From Arthrobacter sp. 18067 (GTDB lineage Bacteria > Actinomycetota > Actinomycetes > Actinomycetales > Micrococcaceae): a stretch of 64,000 bases of DNA. The notes beneath the pieces were generated by a model that made no database searches, was not told the origin of the DNA, and saw only the letters and a program-made list of their open reading frames with translations. The translations under genes were made by a program, and so were the position numbers. Location: assembly GCF_902706295.1 (NCBI RefSeq), contig NZ_CACSJJ010000016.1, positions 78,558 through 142,557 of the forward strand, given 5' to 3'. Positions 1-8,277 of this stretch are shown piece by piece (the stretch's first letter is position 1; every line of letters begins with the position of its first letter).

Positions 1-152
1 AGCCACTCGACTTCAACGTGAACGCGATCGCGGTTGAGGGCAGCCTCGGACAAGTAGTCCACGAGGGGTGCGACGGCGGCACGGTAGCGGCCGTCGAGGG
101 CGCCAAGGGCGAGAGGTTCGGAAGCGAGGGACACGCGAGGGGATTCAGCCAT
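1..152 (-). CDS. purB: adenylosuccinate lyase, N-terminal fragment (cut by window edge)
   Basis: Only the first 50 codons are inside the window; the gene runs leftward out of it. The visible N-terminus reads LALGALDGRYRAAVAPLVDY followed by a Val-Glu-Val-Glu-Trp stretch. That matches the start of bacterial adenylosuccinate lyase, where LSPLDGRY and VEVEW are conserved. The enzyme acts twice in purine synthesis (SAICAR to AICAR, adenylosuccinate to AMP). The ATG at 152 is the natural start, because the conserved block begins about 10 residues in. The catalytic residues lie outside the window. Confidence 0.85.
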   Translation of the reverse strand, partial: MAESPRVSLASEPLALGALDGRYRAAVAPLVDYLSEAALNRDRVHVEVEW

Positions 153-318
153 GGTGCCTATTCTTTCATGTTCCGCCATGGTGCCCGAGTCGGTGACGGC
201 GGCTATGTGGACGGCCCGTCTGGTTATCCACATACACGACGGCGGCGCTTCCGTCCGGTTCCAAGGCTCCGTAGCGTTTTTGCTACCGATCCCGGAACAA
301 CCAATGGAGTACACGGAC

Positions 319-630
319 ATGAGCGTCGGCTTGATGCCTGCAGCCACCCTGCCCACCTTCGACCCCCTGGAGTGCGCTTCCCGAAGCCATGAAGTTCAGC
401 GGCTGGCTTGGCGCATCAAGACCTGCGTGGACCAAGTAGACGCTGTTCTGGCGTCCTTGAGGAGGATCCAAATGGCTGAGTGGCAGTCTCCCGCCGGGCG
501 CGCATGCAGGATAACCATTGCCCTGCATGCCTCGGCGCTGATGCGTGCCCGGGAGTCAATGGACGCAGCAGTCGCCTTGGTGCTGCGTCATTCCCAGAAT
601 GTATCCGTCTCGGGCGAGAGGGGTCCGTAG
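319..630 (+). CDS. small WXG100-like helical protein (putative ESX/type VII substrate or chaperone)
   Basis: This encodes 103 aa. The ATG at 319 is chosen because GGAG lies 9 nt upstream; an in-frame ATG at 304 is the alternative. The protein looks like two amphipathic helices (about residues 20-50 and 60-93) around a turn with Trp55 (A-E-W-Q-S-P-A-G-R-A). This is the helix-turn-helix layout of WXG100/ESAT-6 proteins, but with W-x-S-P-A-G in place of W-x-G. Its stop codon shares one base with the GTG start of the lipase-like gene (TAGTG), so the two are translationally coupled. I infer that it is co-secreted with, or escorts, the downstream hydrolase. The family call is by fold-like pattern only. 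Confidence 0.6.
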   Translation: MSVGLMPAATLPTFDPLECASRSHEVQRLAWRIKTCVDQVDAVLASLRRIQMAEWQSPAGRACRITIALHASALMRARESMDAAVALVLRHSQNVSVSGERGP

Positions 631-1985
631 TGGCTGATTCAGCTCCAGTAGGAGCCGGCGAAGCACCTCGTCCCTTGCCCCCGGCAACGGACGGAGACCT
701 CACTGTTAGGGGTGGGGTCGGAGGGATGTCGTTCCAGCTCGAGGAACTCCTTCGGGGAGCCGGTCAGCTCGATGACGTGGTCCAACAGCTCCTCGATATC
801 GAAGAAGTGGCGCGTCGGGTTCAGGACGACTTGGAACCGTTCCTTTACGACTCCTATGACACCGGATGCAATGCCATCAATGCCGTTGCCGCGAGCAGGA
901 AGGACGTGGCGCGGGTGCGTCAGGACCTGGTGGAGGTCAGTACAAGTGTGCGGGCCAGCCACCGGGACTATGTGGAGGCGGAGGACAAAAACGCCCGGCC
1001 CCACGCACTGCGTCCCGACCAATTCAGGGGCTCCGGCGCCCCAGGTATTTTGGCGCTGGGGCGGGACCTCACCGAGGAAAACTACAACCGCCTCATTCCT
1101 GACGGCTATGAGGCGGCCGAGCTAATGCACTCTTTTCTTGAGTCACCACTACTGACCGACTACCAACCCCGTCGGGTAAGCATCGAAAGGATGGATGAAG
1201 CCGTTGAAGACGTGCAGCCGACTATGGCTGAAAGCCTCCGTCGTCTGGAGAGGCTGTACGCCCGGAACGACGGAGAAATTGAGATCATCCAATTCGACCA
1301 GCACGGCTCATCGTCCTGGATGGTCCTGATACCGGGGACTCAACCCGACTCGCCCAACACGAACCCGCTCGGTATCCCAGGCATCGGCGAAGCAGTTGCT
1401 TACGACTCTGAAGGAGTAGTCCCGGCCGTTAGCCAGGCCCTCCGCGAGGCCGGAGCGGAATCTGGGGACCAAGTCGTGGCCGTGGGGCACAGCCAAGGAG
1501 GCATACACGCCATGAACCTTAGCCAGAACAAGGCGTTTCTCAATGAGTTCGACCTCAAGTACGTGCTGACGGCCGGAGCTCCCGTCGGCGGAATCATCCC
1601 TGAGCCCGGCATCAGCTCACTCCATTTGGAGCACATTCAGGACTGGGTCCCGGGAGCAGATGGCCGGATGAACCCCGACACAAAGGACAGGGTGACTGTG
1701 ACCCTGACCGACGAAGTCAGGACACCCGACGGGGAAGACCCCGGCCTTGGTCCGGGGCACGATCAGGAGAACTACGCGGCAGGAGCCGAGTTGGTCGCGG
1801 CAAGCCATGACGAGTCACTGGCCGCTTCGACTGCCGTATTCGCCAGCGTTGTGGGTGCCGGCGGGGTGGCTAAGGTGACGCGATTCAAGCTGGAAAGGGC
1901 GCCCGTACCCAGCCGGTCGTCCGCGGTGCAGCCTGATTCACCTCCAACGGTCCGGGATACGAAGGCAGACGCTGGGACCCGGTAG
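630..1985 (+). CDS. alpha/beta-hydrolase (lipase-like) with helical N-terminal domain, putative type VII effector
   Basis: The GTG at 630 (451 aa) is preceded by AGAGGGG 6 nt upstream; an ATG at 726 is possible. Residues about 35-120 are predicted helical and rich in Gln, Asp and Val without a signal peptide, resembling the WXG/LXG-type helical N-termini of ESX-exported proteins. The rest is an alpha/beta-hydrolase: nucleophile elbow G-H-S-Q-G-G with Ser288, candidate acid Asp338 (IQDWVPGADG) and candidate base His377 (GPGHDQENY). The substrate is unknown; a lipid or ester is likely. It is coupled to the WXG100-like gene upstream. No secretion machinery (EccC, EccD) is visible nearby, so export is an inference. 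Confidence 0.7.
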   Translation: MADSAPVGAGEAPRPLPPATDGDLTVRGGVGGMSFQLEELLRGAGQLDDVVQQLLDIEEVARRVQDDLEPFLYDSYDTGCNAINAVAASRKDVARVRQDLVEVSTSVRASHRDYVEAEDKNARPHALRPDQFRGSGAPGILALGRDLTEENYNRLIPDGYEAAELMHSFLESPLLTDYQPRRVSIERMDEAVEDVQPTMAESLRRLERLYARNDGEIEIIQFDQHGSSSWMVLIPGTQPDSPNTNPLGIPGIGEAVAYDSEGVVPAVSQALREAGAESGDQVVAVGHSQGGIHAMNLSQNKAFLNEFDLKYVLTAGAPVGGIIPEPGISSLHLEHIQDWVPGADGRMNPDTKDRVTVTLTDEVRTPDGEDPGLGPGHDQENYAAGAELVAASHDESLAASTAVFASVVGAGGVAKVTRFKLERAPVPSRSSAVQPDSPPTVRDTKADAGTR

Positions 1986-2017
1986 TGCTTCAAACTGCGG
2001 AGGACGAATGCCTGCTG

Positions 2018-2446
2018 CTACCGCTTGCGGGCACCGGGGATGAGTCCAGCCACCATCGAAATGATGCTGATGATGATCGAGGCCAGGATGGCCGTCCAGA
2101 AGAACGAGTCGAGAGTGAGGTGTACCGGTGTGAAAGTACTCAGCCATGCGGTCAGGTACAGCATCGCGGCGTTGATCACGATGGTGAACAGGCCAAGCGT
2201 CAGGATGGTCACCGGGAGTGACAGCAGCCTGACCAAGGGGCGGACGAAGGCGTTCACTACACCGAAGATCAGTCCGATGAACAGGTACGCGAGAACTATG
2301 CCGGCAGTGTCTGCGCCTTGGGTGAGTCCCGCGTTGGTGGCGGCCTTCTCGGTTGCCGTGGTGGTGATATCCATGCCTTGCAGCAGCCAAGTTGCCACCC
2401 AGAGGGCAAGTCCGTTAATCAGGACGCGAATGATGAATGAACCCAT
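2018..2446 (-). CDS. phage holin family membrane protein
   Basis: This encodes 142 aa with four hydrophobic segments (about residues 5-22, 49-70, 78-100 and 112-135) and an Arg/Lys tail. The pattern FGVVNAFVRPLVRLLSLPVTILTLG is characteristic of the holin 4_2 / YvlD-like family of small membrane proteins, shown here only as a recognisable block. Despite the family name these are common chromosomal proteins, and no phage genes surround it. It converges with the lipase-like gene (32 bp gap) and is divergent from the aminotransferase gene. Its function is unknown, probably envelope-related. Confidence 0.8.
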   Translation of the reverse strand: MGSFIIRVLINGLALWVATWLLQGMDITTTATEKAATNAGLTQGADTAGIVLAYLFIGLIFGVVNAFVRPLVRLLSLPVTILTLGLFTIVINAAMLYLTAWLSTFTPVHLTLDSFFWTAILASIIISIISMVAGLIPGARKR

Positions 2447-2518
2447 GGCCCCATGGTTTCACACGGACCTGTTAATCGGCTCAGCATTAGCCCTAAGCAG
2501 GCAAGTAGGCTTGAAGCC

Positions 2519-3637
2519 ATGACTACTACTGACAACGCACCGGAGGGCGTACTCCCTCGTCCGGTCGTGGACAGGCTCCCCAAGTACGCAGCAGGCAAAC
2601 CCCCTGCTGCGATTGAGGGCCTCACCAGCTACAAATTGTCGTCCAACGAGAACCCGCTGCCTCCGATTCCTGCAGTGTTGCAGGCAATCGCAGACCAGTC
2701 CGATATCAATCGTTACCCTGATCCTCTCGCTACCAAGCTGCGGAACTCCCTGGCCGGTTTCCTGGATGTCCCCGCTGACGATGTCGTCACCGGTGCGGGC
2801 AGCCTTGGAGCACTGAACCAGATTCTCGCAACATTCGCCGGGCAGAATGACGATGGCAAGCAGGACGAGGTTATCTACGCCTGGCGTTCCTTCGAGGCAT
2901 ACCCTATCTGCGTCGGTCTCGCCGGTGCGGCCAGTGTCCAGATCCCTTTGCTGGCTGACGGACGCCATGACCTTGAGACCATGGCGTCGGCCGTCACGGT
3001 ACGCACCAAGGTGATCCTCCTGTGCACCCCAAACAACCCCACAGGTCCCATCCTCACTGCAGAGGAAACGGAGCGTTTCATCCAGTCGGTACCGCCCAAC
3101 GTGGTGGTGGTGATCGATGAGGCGTACCAGGAATTCGTGCGGGATGCCGACGCGGTGGATGGCATCAAGCTTTACCGCAACTATCCCAACGTTGTGGTTT
3201 TGAGGACCTTCTCCAAGGCCCATGGCCTGGCCGGGTTGCGGGTTGGGTACAGCGTCTCCGGTCCACTGCTCACCCAGCACCTGCGGGTCACGGCCACTCC
3301 CTTTGCTGTTTCCCAAATTGCGGAACGCGCCGCCGTTACCTCTATCGAGAATTTCGATCAGGTTGTGGAAAGGGTACAAAGCCTTGTGGATGAGCGGGAC
3401 CGGGTCACAGCTGGCCTGCGGGAGCTTGGTTGGTTTGTTCCCGAGGCCCAGGGCAACTTCGTTTGGCTGAGTCTCGGCGAGCACAGTGGCGAGTTTGCGG
3501 CGCTGGCAGCAGAGCAGGCCTTGTCTGTGCGGGCATTCGGCAACGAAGGTGTCCGGGTGAGTATCGGAGAGGTCGAGGCCAACAGTCGATTCTTGAAACT
3601 CTGTGCAGGTTATACAAATGCACCGCTGGGTTCCTAG
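2519..3637 (+). CDS. hisC: histidinol-phosphate / aromatic aminotransferase
   Basis: The chosen ATG at 2519 gives 372 aa; an upstream in-frame ATG at 2453 would overlap the divergent promoter region. It is a class I/II PLP-dependent aminotransferase of the HisC type: YKLSSNENP near the N-terminus, CTPNNPTGP, DEAYQEF, and the PLP-lysine motif F-S-K-A-H-G-L-A-G-L-R-V-G-Y with Lys233. HisC converts imidazole-acetol phosphate and glutamate to histidinol phosphate. There are no other his genes here, and the gene precedes the 2-oxoacid dehydrogenase operon. A role as a paralogous aromatic (Pat-like) aminotransferase is therefore as likely as one in histidine synthesis. Confidence 0.85.
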   Translation: MTTTDNAPEGVLPRPVVDRLPKYAAGKPPAAIEGLTSYKLSSNENPLPPIPAVLQAIADQSDINRYPDPLATKLRNSLAGFLDVPADDVVTGAGSLGALNQILATFAGQNDDGKQDEVIYAWRSFEAYPICVGLAGAASVQIPLLADGRHDLETMASAVTVRTKVILLCTPNNPTGPILTAEETERFIQSVPPNVVVVIDEAYQEFVRDADAVDGIKLYRNYPNVVVLRTFSKAHGLAGLRVGYSVSGPLLTQHLRVTATPFAVSQIAERAAVTSIENFDQVVERVQSLVDERDRVTAGLRELGWFVPEAQGNFVWLSLGEHSGEFAALAAEQALSVRAFGNEGVRVSIGEVEANSRFLKLCAGYTNAPLGS

Positions 3638-3697
3638 CGGTTAACAAATGCGCCAACCTTACTTACTGCCGATAAAGTAAGGGACGAAAGCCAAAAG

Positions 3698-3733
3698 TAT
3701 GCCCGTTCCGGAATGCATTCCGGAACGGGCATA
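3698..3733. repeat. perfect 36-bp palindrome between hisC and the 2-oxoacid dehydrogenase operon
   Basis: Bases 3698-3715 and 3716-3733 are exact reverse complements with no spacer; the left half reads TATGCCCGTTCCGGAATG. It lies 60 bp after the hisC stop and 55 bp before the E1alpha start. There is no T-run on the + strand side. A short T-run (ACTTTT) exists when it is read on the - strand. It could be an operator for the bkd operon, a cruciform-forming site, or a terminator whose real stem leaves a small loop. Confidence 0.75.
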
Positions 3734-3788
3734 TATCCCAGCGACAGACATTGCCCGGCGCCCCCGCCCCGGCAAGCAAGGAGACGGA

Positions 3789-4973
3789 ATGGGCTCGACA
3801 CAACTGCCCCCCGGGACGGAAGAAACTCTCGCGGCAACCTCCGCGGCAGCAGCCGCGCCAGGCGAACCGGTGGAAATGGTTCAGTTGCTCGGCCCTGACG
3901 GAAAACTGGGTACCGACCCCGTCTTCTCGGATTACGCCAAGCGGATCGATCCCGAGAAGCTTCGTGTTTTCTACACGGACATGGCCAGGATCCGTCGATT
4001 CGACCAGGAATCCACTGCCCTGCAACGCCAGGGTGAGCTGGCACTGTGGGTGCCGCTGACCGGCCAGGAAGCCGCTCAGATCGGTTCCGGCCACGCAAGC
4101 CAGCCCCAGGACTACATCTTCCCCACCTACCGCGAACACGGTGTCGCGCTGGTCCGCAACGTGGACCTCGCCGAGCTGCTCAAGCAGTTCCGCGGTGTGT
4201 CCAACGGTGGCTGGGATCCGCGGGAGAACAACTTCCACCTCTACACGTTGGTTCTCGCGGCGCAGACACTCCACGCAGTGGGTTATGCCATGGGTATCCA
4301 GCGGGACCAGAAGCTCTCGGACTCCAACGACCCCAAGGCCGCTGTCATTGCCTATTTCGGGGATGGTGCCAGCTCCGAAGGCGATGTCCATGAATCCATG
4401 GTCTTCGCTGCGTCCTACAACGCGCCGGTGGTGTTCTTCTGCCAGAACAACCACTGGGCCATCTCCGTGCCTACCGAAGTGCAGACGAAGGTTCCGCTGG
4501 CCAACCGTGCCAAAGGCTACGGCTTCCCCGGAATCCGTGTGGACGGCAATGATGTCATCGCCGTCCACGCCGTCACCGAGTGGGCCCTGGAACATGCGCG
4601 CGAGGGGCGTGGCCCGGTGCTGATCGAGGCGTACACCTACCGCGTTGGTGCACACACCACCGCCGATGACCCCACCAAGTACAGGGAATCTGCCGAGGAA
4701 GCTGCCTGGCGTGAGAAGGATCCGCTGGACCGCCTGGAGAAGTACCTGCGCAACGAGGGACTTGCAGACGAGGCCTTCTTCGACCAGGTCAAGGCCGACG
4801 GCGATGAGCTGGCCAAGTACGTCCGCAGCACCACGCATGGCCTTGAGGTTCCGGACATCCGGGGTGCCTTCGCCAGCGTCTACGCGGAACAACACCCGCT
4901 GATTGCGGAGGAACTGGCCTGGTTCGAGGAATACTCGGCAGGCTTCGAAAGCGACGAGGAGACAGCTAACTGA
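3789..4973 (+). CDS. bkdA1: branched-chain 2-oxoacid dehydrogenase E1 component, alpha subunit
   Basis: This encodes 394 aa. The ATG at 3789 is preceded by AAGGAG at a 6-nt spacing; the in-frame codons upstream run through the 36-bp palindrome and are not coding. It is a thiamine-diphosphate-dependent E1alpha: ALQRQGELALW, FPTYREHG, and the TPP/Mg motif G-D-G-A-S-S-E-G-D ending in C-Q-N-N. It decarboxylates branched-chain 2-oxoacids (or pyruvate) and acylates the lipoyl group of E2. Its stop overlaps the E1beta ATG by one base (TGATG). A pyruvate-specific complex cannot be excluded from sequence alone, but the separate alpha/beta subunits plus E2 fit the Bkd type best. Confidence 0.88.
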   Translation: MGSTQLPPGTEETLAATSAAAAAPGEPVEMVQLLGPDGKLGTDPVFSDYAKRIDPEKLRVFYTDMARIRRFDQESTALQRQGELALWVPLTGQEAAQIGSGHASQPQDYIFPTYREHGVALVRNVDLAELLKQFRGVSNGGWDPRENNFHLYTLVLAAQTLHAVGYAMGIQRDQKLSDSNDPKAAVIAYFGDGASSEGDVHESMVFAASYNAPVVFFCQNNHWAISVPTEVQTKVPLANRAKGYGFPGIRVDGNDVIAVHAVTEWALEHAREGRGPVLIEAYTYRVGAHTTADDPTKYRESAEEAAWREKDPLDRLEKYLRNEGLADEAFFDQVKADGDELAKYVRSTTHGLEVPDIRGAFASVYAEQHPLIAEELAWFEEYSAGFESDEETAN

Positions 4974-5953
4974 TGGCAACCATGACCATTGCGAAGGCCA
5001 TCAATGAGGGTCTCCGCGCATCGCTGACGAGCAATCCCAAGTCCCTGCTCATGGGTGAGGACATCGGACACTTGGGCGGCGTCTACCGTGTCACCGACGG
5101 CCTCATCAAGGAGTTCGGCGACGAGCGCGTCGTGGACACCCCGTTGGCAGAGTCGGGCATTGTTGGCACCGCAATCGGGCTGGCCCTGCGCGGGTACTCG
5201 CCGGTGTGCGAGATCCAGTTCGACGGCTTTGTCTATCCTGCCTTCAACCAGATCACCACGCAGCTGGCCAAGATCCACTCGCGCAGTCTCGGCAAGCTCA
5301 CCGTTCCCGTGGTCATTCGCATTCCGTACGGCGGCGGCATCGGCTCGATCGAGCACCACTCAGAGTCCCCCGAAGCGCTGTTCGCCCACACCGCTGGCCT
5401 GCGCATCATCTCGCCTTCAAACGCCCACGATGCCTACTGGATGATCCAAAAGGCGATTGAATGCCAGGATCCGGTGATCTTCTTCGAACCCAAGCGCCGT
5501 TACTGGCTCAAGGGTGAGGTGGATGTTGAGAACGCCGGCCTTTCGGAGGATCCGTTCAAGGCGCACGTTGTCCGCGAAGGTACCGATGCCACGATCGTGG
5601 CCTACGGACCGTTGGTGCCGGTTGCTCTGGCGGCCGCAAACGCTGCGACGGAGGACGGGCGAAGCATCGAGGTCATCGACCTCCGCTCCATCTCGCCGTT
5701 GGACTTCGACACCGTGGAAGCCTCGGTCAAGAAGACGGGCCGCTTGATCGTGGCCCACGAGGCCCCCACCTTTGGAGGTATCGGAGGCGAGATCGCAGCG
5801 CGTATCAGCGAGCGGGCGTTCCTGCACCTGGAAGCCCCCGTGATCCGCGTGGGCGGGTTCCACATGCCTTATCCCGTTGCCAAGGTGGAAGAGGATTACT
5901 TGCCGGACATCGACAAGATACTCGAAGCGCTCGACCGCTCCCTGGCCTACTAA
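4973..5953 (+). CDS. bkdA2: branched-chain 2-oxoacid dehydrogenase E1 component, beta subunit
   Basis: This encodes 326 aa, about the usual length for E1beta. Recognisable blocks are LLMGEDIGHLGGVYRVTDGL, DTPLAESGIVGTAIGLALRG, the central IPYGGGIGSIEHHSES, and the C-terminal transketolase domain (EVIDLRSISPLDFDTV, GGIGGEIAARISE). It forms the alpha2beta2 E1 heterotetramer with the upstream product and contributes the TPP pyrimidine-binding site. It starts inside the E1alpha stop codon, so the two are co-translated. The E2 gene follows after 55 bp. Confidence 0.9.
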   Translation: MATMTIAKAINEGLRASLTSNPKSLLMGEDIGHLGGVYRVTDGLIKEFGDERVVDTPLAESGIVGTAIGLALRGYSPVCEIQFDGFVYPAFNQITTQLAKIHSRSLGKLTVPVVIRIPYGGGIGSIEHHSESPEALFAHTAGLRIISPSNAHDAYWMIQKAIECQDPVIFFEPKRRYWLKGEVDVENAGLSEDPFKAHVVREGTDATIVAYGPLVPVALAAANAATEDGRSIEVIDLRSISPLDFDTVEASVKKTGRLIVAHEAPTFGGIGGEIAARISERAFLHLEAPVIRVGGFHMPYPVAKVEEDYLPDIDKILEALDRSLAY

Positions 5954-6008
5954 ACCGCCCTGATCCTGCCCGGCTTCGCTGCCTGGTAACCGGAAATCGA
6001 GGACCACT

Positions 6009-7598
6009 GTGACTGTAAAGAAATTCAATCTGCCGGACGTTGGCGAAGGCCTGACCGAGGCCGAGGTAGTGGCTTGGAAGGTCAAGCCGGGCGACGTCGT
6101 TGCCATTAACGATGTCCTGTGCGAGATCGAGACGGCCAAGTCGCTCGTTGAGCTGCCCTCGCCTTTTGCGGGCACTGTCACGGAGTTGCTCGTCGAGGAA
6201 GGCATCACTGTTGAGGTCGGCACGGCGATCATCGCTGTTTCCGAAGGCCAGGACGGCGAAGGGACGCCGGTTGCCCCTGAGTCACCTGCCGTCGAAATGC
6301 CCCTCTACGGCAAGCTGCCTGCCGACGACGATGACGATAACCGCCCGGCCGGCGGTCCGCTGGTAGGTTCGGGACCCAAGGCCGACGCCGTCAAACGCCG
6401 TGCGCGCAAGCGTCCGGCAGGCTCAGTTGAGGCAGCTGCCGTCGCCGAGAACGCCGAAGGCACGGTTCAGGACAACCAAGCCGTTCTGTCCGCCAAAGCA
6501 GCCGAAACCCCGGTCTCGCATCGTACGACGCCGGCACGCGCCGCCGTCGGGCCCGTCGCCCCGGCGCCGGTCGTCCAGGCCCCGGCCACCCAGGTTCCTG
6601 CACCCCAACAGCCGGCCCCGCAAGGCCCGCAGTCTCCCGCCGGTCAGACGGCAGCTTCCCGCGGCGCAGCGATTACCGGCACCATCAGCGGCCTGGTCAA
6701 CAAGGTTCTGGCCAAGCCTCCCGTGCGCAAGTTTGCCCGCGATCTCGGAATAGACCTCGCCGATGTCGTGGCCACGGGTCAGCGCGGTGAGGTGACCCGC
6801 GAGGACCTGGTGAGCTACCAGGCTCAGCGCGATGCCGAGCACGATCAAGCGGACTCATTCTGGGGTGCTTCAAAGAAGCCACAGGACCAGCGTGTTGAGC
6901 GCATGCCGGTCAAGGGCGTGCGCAAGGCGACGGCCAAGGCCATGGTGGATTCGGCATTCTCGGCTCCCCACGTCAGCATTTTTGTGGATGTGGACGCCAG
7001 CCGCACCATGGAGTTCGTCAAGCGACTCAAGGTCTCCCGAGACTTCGAGGGCATCAAAGTCTCGCCCCTGCTCATCCTTGCCAAGGCCGTGATCTGGGCC
7101 GCCGCCCGCAACCCCAGCGTCAACGCCACGTGGGTGGATGATGCCGACGGTAAGGGAAATGCCGAGATCCTGGTCAAGCACTACATGAACCTGGGTATCG
7201 CCGCTGCAACCCCGCGAGGACTCATGGTCCCCAATATCAAGGATGCCCAGGACCTTTCGCTTAAGGAATTGGCACTTGCACTCAACGAGTTGGCCACCAA
7301 AGCCCGTGCGGGCAAGACGCAGCCGGCGGAGATGCAGGGCGGAAGCCTGACCGTCACCAACATCGGCGCACTGGGCATTGACACCGGAACACCCATCATC
7401 AACCCGGGTGAAGTTGCCATCATCGCGTTTGGAACCATCAAGCAGAAGCCTTGGGTTCTGGATGGCGAAGTCATTCCGCGCTGGATCACAACGCTTGGCG
7501 GCTCCTTCGACCACCGCGTGGTGGACGGCGATTTGTCGGCGCGATTCATGGCCGACGTTGCGGCCATTCTCGAAGAACCGGCTCTGTTGCTTGACTGA
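6009..7598 (+). CDS. bkdB: dihydrolipoamide acyltransferase (E2) of 2-oxoacid dehydrogenase complex
   Basis: The GTG at 6009 (529 aa) is preceded by GAGGA. One lipoyl domain spans residues 1-76, with lipoyl-lysine Lys44 in ETAKSLVELP. A long Ala/Pro-rich linker follows (about 150-225), then a peripheral-subunit binding domain (PPVRKFARDLGIDL, about 235-270). The catalytic acyltransferase domain ends in GGSFDHRVVDGD with His502. The single lipoyl domain distinguishes it from the multi-lipoyl SucB/AceF forms. It completes E1-E2 for branched-chain oxoacid breakdown. No dihydrolipoamide dehydrogenase (E3) gene is adjacent; one elsewhere in the genome must serve. Confidence 0.9.
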   Translation: MTVKKFNLPDVGEGLTEAEVVAWKVKPGDVVAINDVLCEIETAKSLVELPSPFAGTVTELLVEEGITVEVGTAIIAVSEGQDGEGTPVAPESPAVEMPLYGKLPADDDDDNRPAGGPLVGSGPKADAVKRRARKRPAGSVEAAAVAENAEGTVQDNQAVLSAKAAETPVSHRTTPARAAVGPVAPAPVVQAPATQVPAPQQPAPQGPQSPAGQTAASRGAAITGTISGLVNKVLAKPPVRKFARDLGIDLADVVATGQRGEVTREDLVSYQAQRDAEHDQADSFWGASKKPQDQRVERMPVKGVRKATAKAMVDSAFSAPHVSIFVDVDASRTMEFVKRLKVSRDFEGIKVSPLLILAKAVIWAAARNPSVNATWVDDADGKGNAEILVKHYMNLGIAAATPRGLMVPNIKDAQDLSLKELALALNELATKARAGKTQPAEMQGGSLTVTNIGALGIDTGTPIINPGEVAIIAFGTIKQKPWVLDGEVIPRWITTLGGSFDHRVVDGDLSARFMADVAAILEEPALLLD

Positions 7599-8268
7599 CG
7601 GTAAGGCTGCTGCCCCAACCTCTTCCGGCTTGGAGGCAGCGCCGGAAACGGGCCACCTGCCCCCTCAGCTGTTGACGGGTCCTTGGCGGACGGTTGCCCG
7701 TGTGCTGACCGAAGTGTTCCAGCCACCAATCGTCGTGTTGGTGCTGTTGTTGATCAGCCCTGCAATCGAACCTGGTTTCCCCGGAACCATGTGGTTCGGG
7801 CTCCTGGCTGCCCTGTTCGTCTGTGTCCTGCCGCTGGCGTACGTGCTGGTGATGGTCAAACTGGGCAGGATCACGGACCACCATGTCAGCGACCGGCGCC
7901 AAAGGCCAGCGTTGCTGTTGATGGCGCTGGTTTCAGTGGTGGTCGGGCTGATTGTGTTGCAGCTTCTGGATGGACCGGCGAGTGTATCGGTGATGATCAT
8001 CGCGCTCATCGGAGGCATCTCCGTCCTGGCAGTGGTGAGTGCCTTCTGGAAGATGAGCGGGCACGCGTCTGCCCTTGCTGCGGCAGCCGTGATTGTCGTT
8101 TCGATGTTTGGACCAGCGTGGCTGCCGGTGCTGCTCCTGGTACCTGCAGTGGGTTGGTCTCGTTTGGTCCTGCGTGCCCACACCCTGGGCCAGGTCATTG
8201 TGGGCTCGCTGTTCGGCGGAGTGGTGATCGCAGGACTGTGGTGGCTGCTGCGGGAGTGGATGCTCTAG
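7591..8268 (+). CDS. PAP2-family membrane phosphatase
   Basis: The TTG at 7591 overlaps the E2 end by 8 nt and gives 225 aa. The start is uncertain, and GTG codons near 7700 would still keep all membrane segments. About six membrane helices are visible. The PAP2/acid-phosphatase signatures are present in reduced form: S-D-R-R-Q-R-P (phosphate-binding motif 1), M-S-G-H-A (motif 2), and S-R-L-V-L-R-A-H (SRx5H, motif 3). Such proteins dephosphorylate lipid phosphates or undecaprenyl pyrophosphate. Overlap with the bkd operon suggests co-transcription, though no functional link is obvious. It ends 9 bp from the convergent amidohydrolase gene. Confidence 0.72.
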   Translation: MTDGKAAAPTSSGLEAAPETGHLPPQLLTGPWRTVARVLTEVFQPPIVVLVLLLISPAIEPGFPGTMWFGLLAALFVCVLPLAYVLVMVKLGRITDHHVSDRRQRPALLLMALVSVVVGLIVLQLLDGPASVSVMIIALIGGISVLAVVSAFWKMSGHASALAAAAVIVVSMFGPAWLPVLLLVPAVGWSRLVLRAHTLGQVIVGSLFGGVVIAGLWWLLREWML

Positions 8269-8277
8269 CCACTGAGG

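Noticed and set aside
2018..2446. Prophage remnant because of a holin-family gene
   Set aside because: This holin family is common as a single chromosomal gene; no other phage genes are present.
3663..4979. 438-codon open frame on the minus strand across E1alpha
   Set aside because: It is antisense to a gene with clear E1alpha motifs; long antisense frames are common in GC-rich DNA. Codon pattern and homology favour the plus strand.
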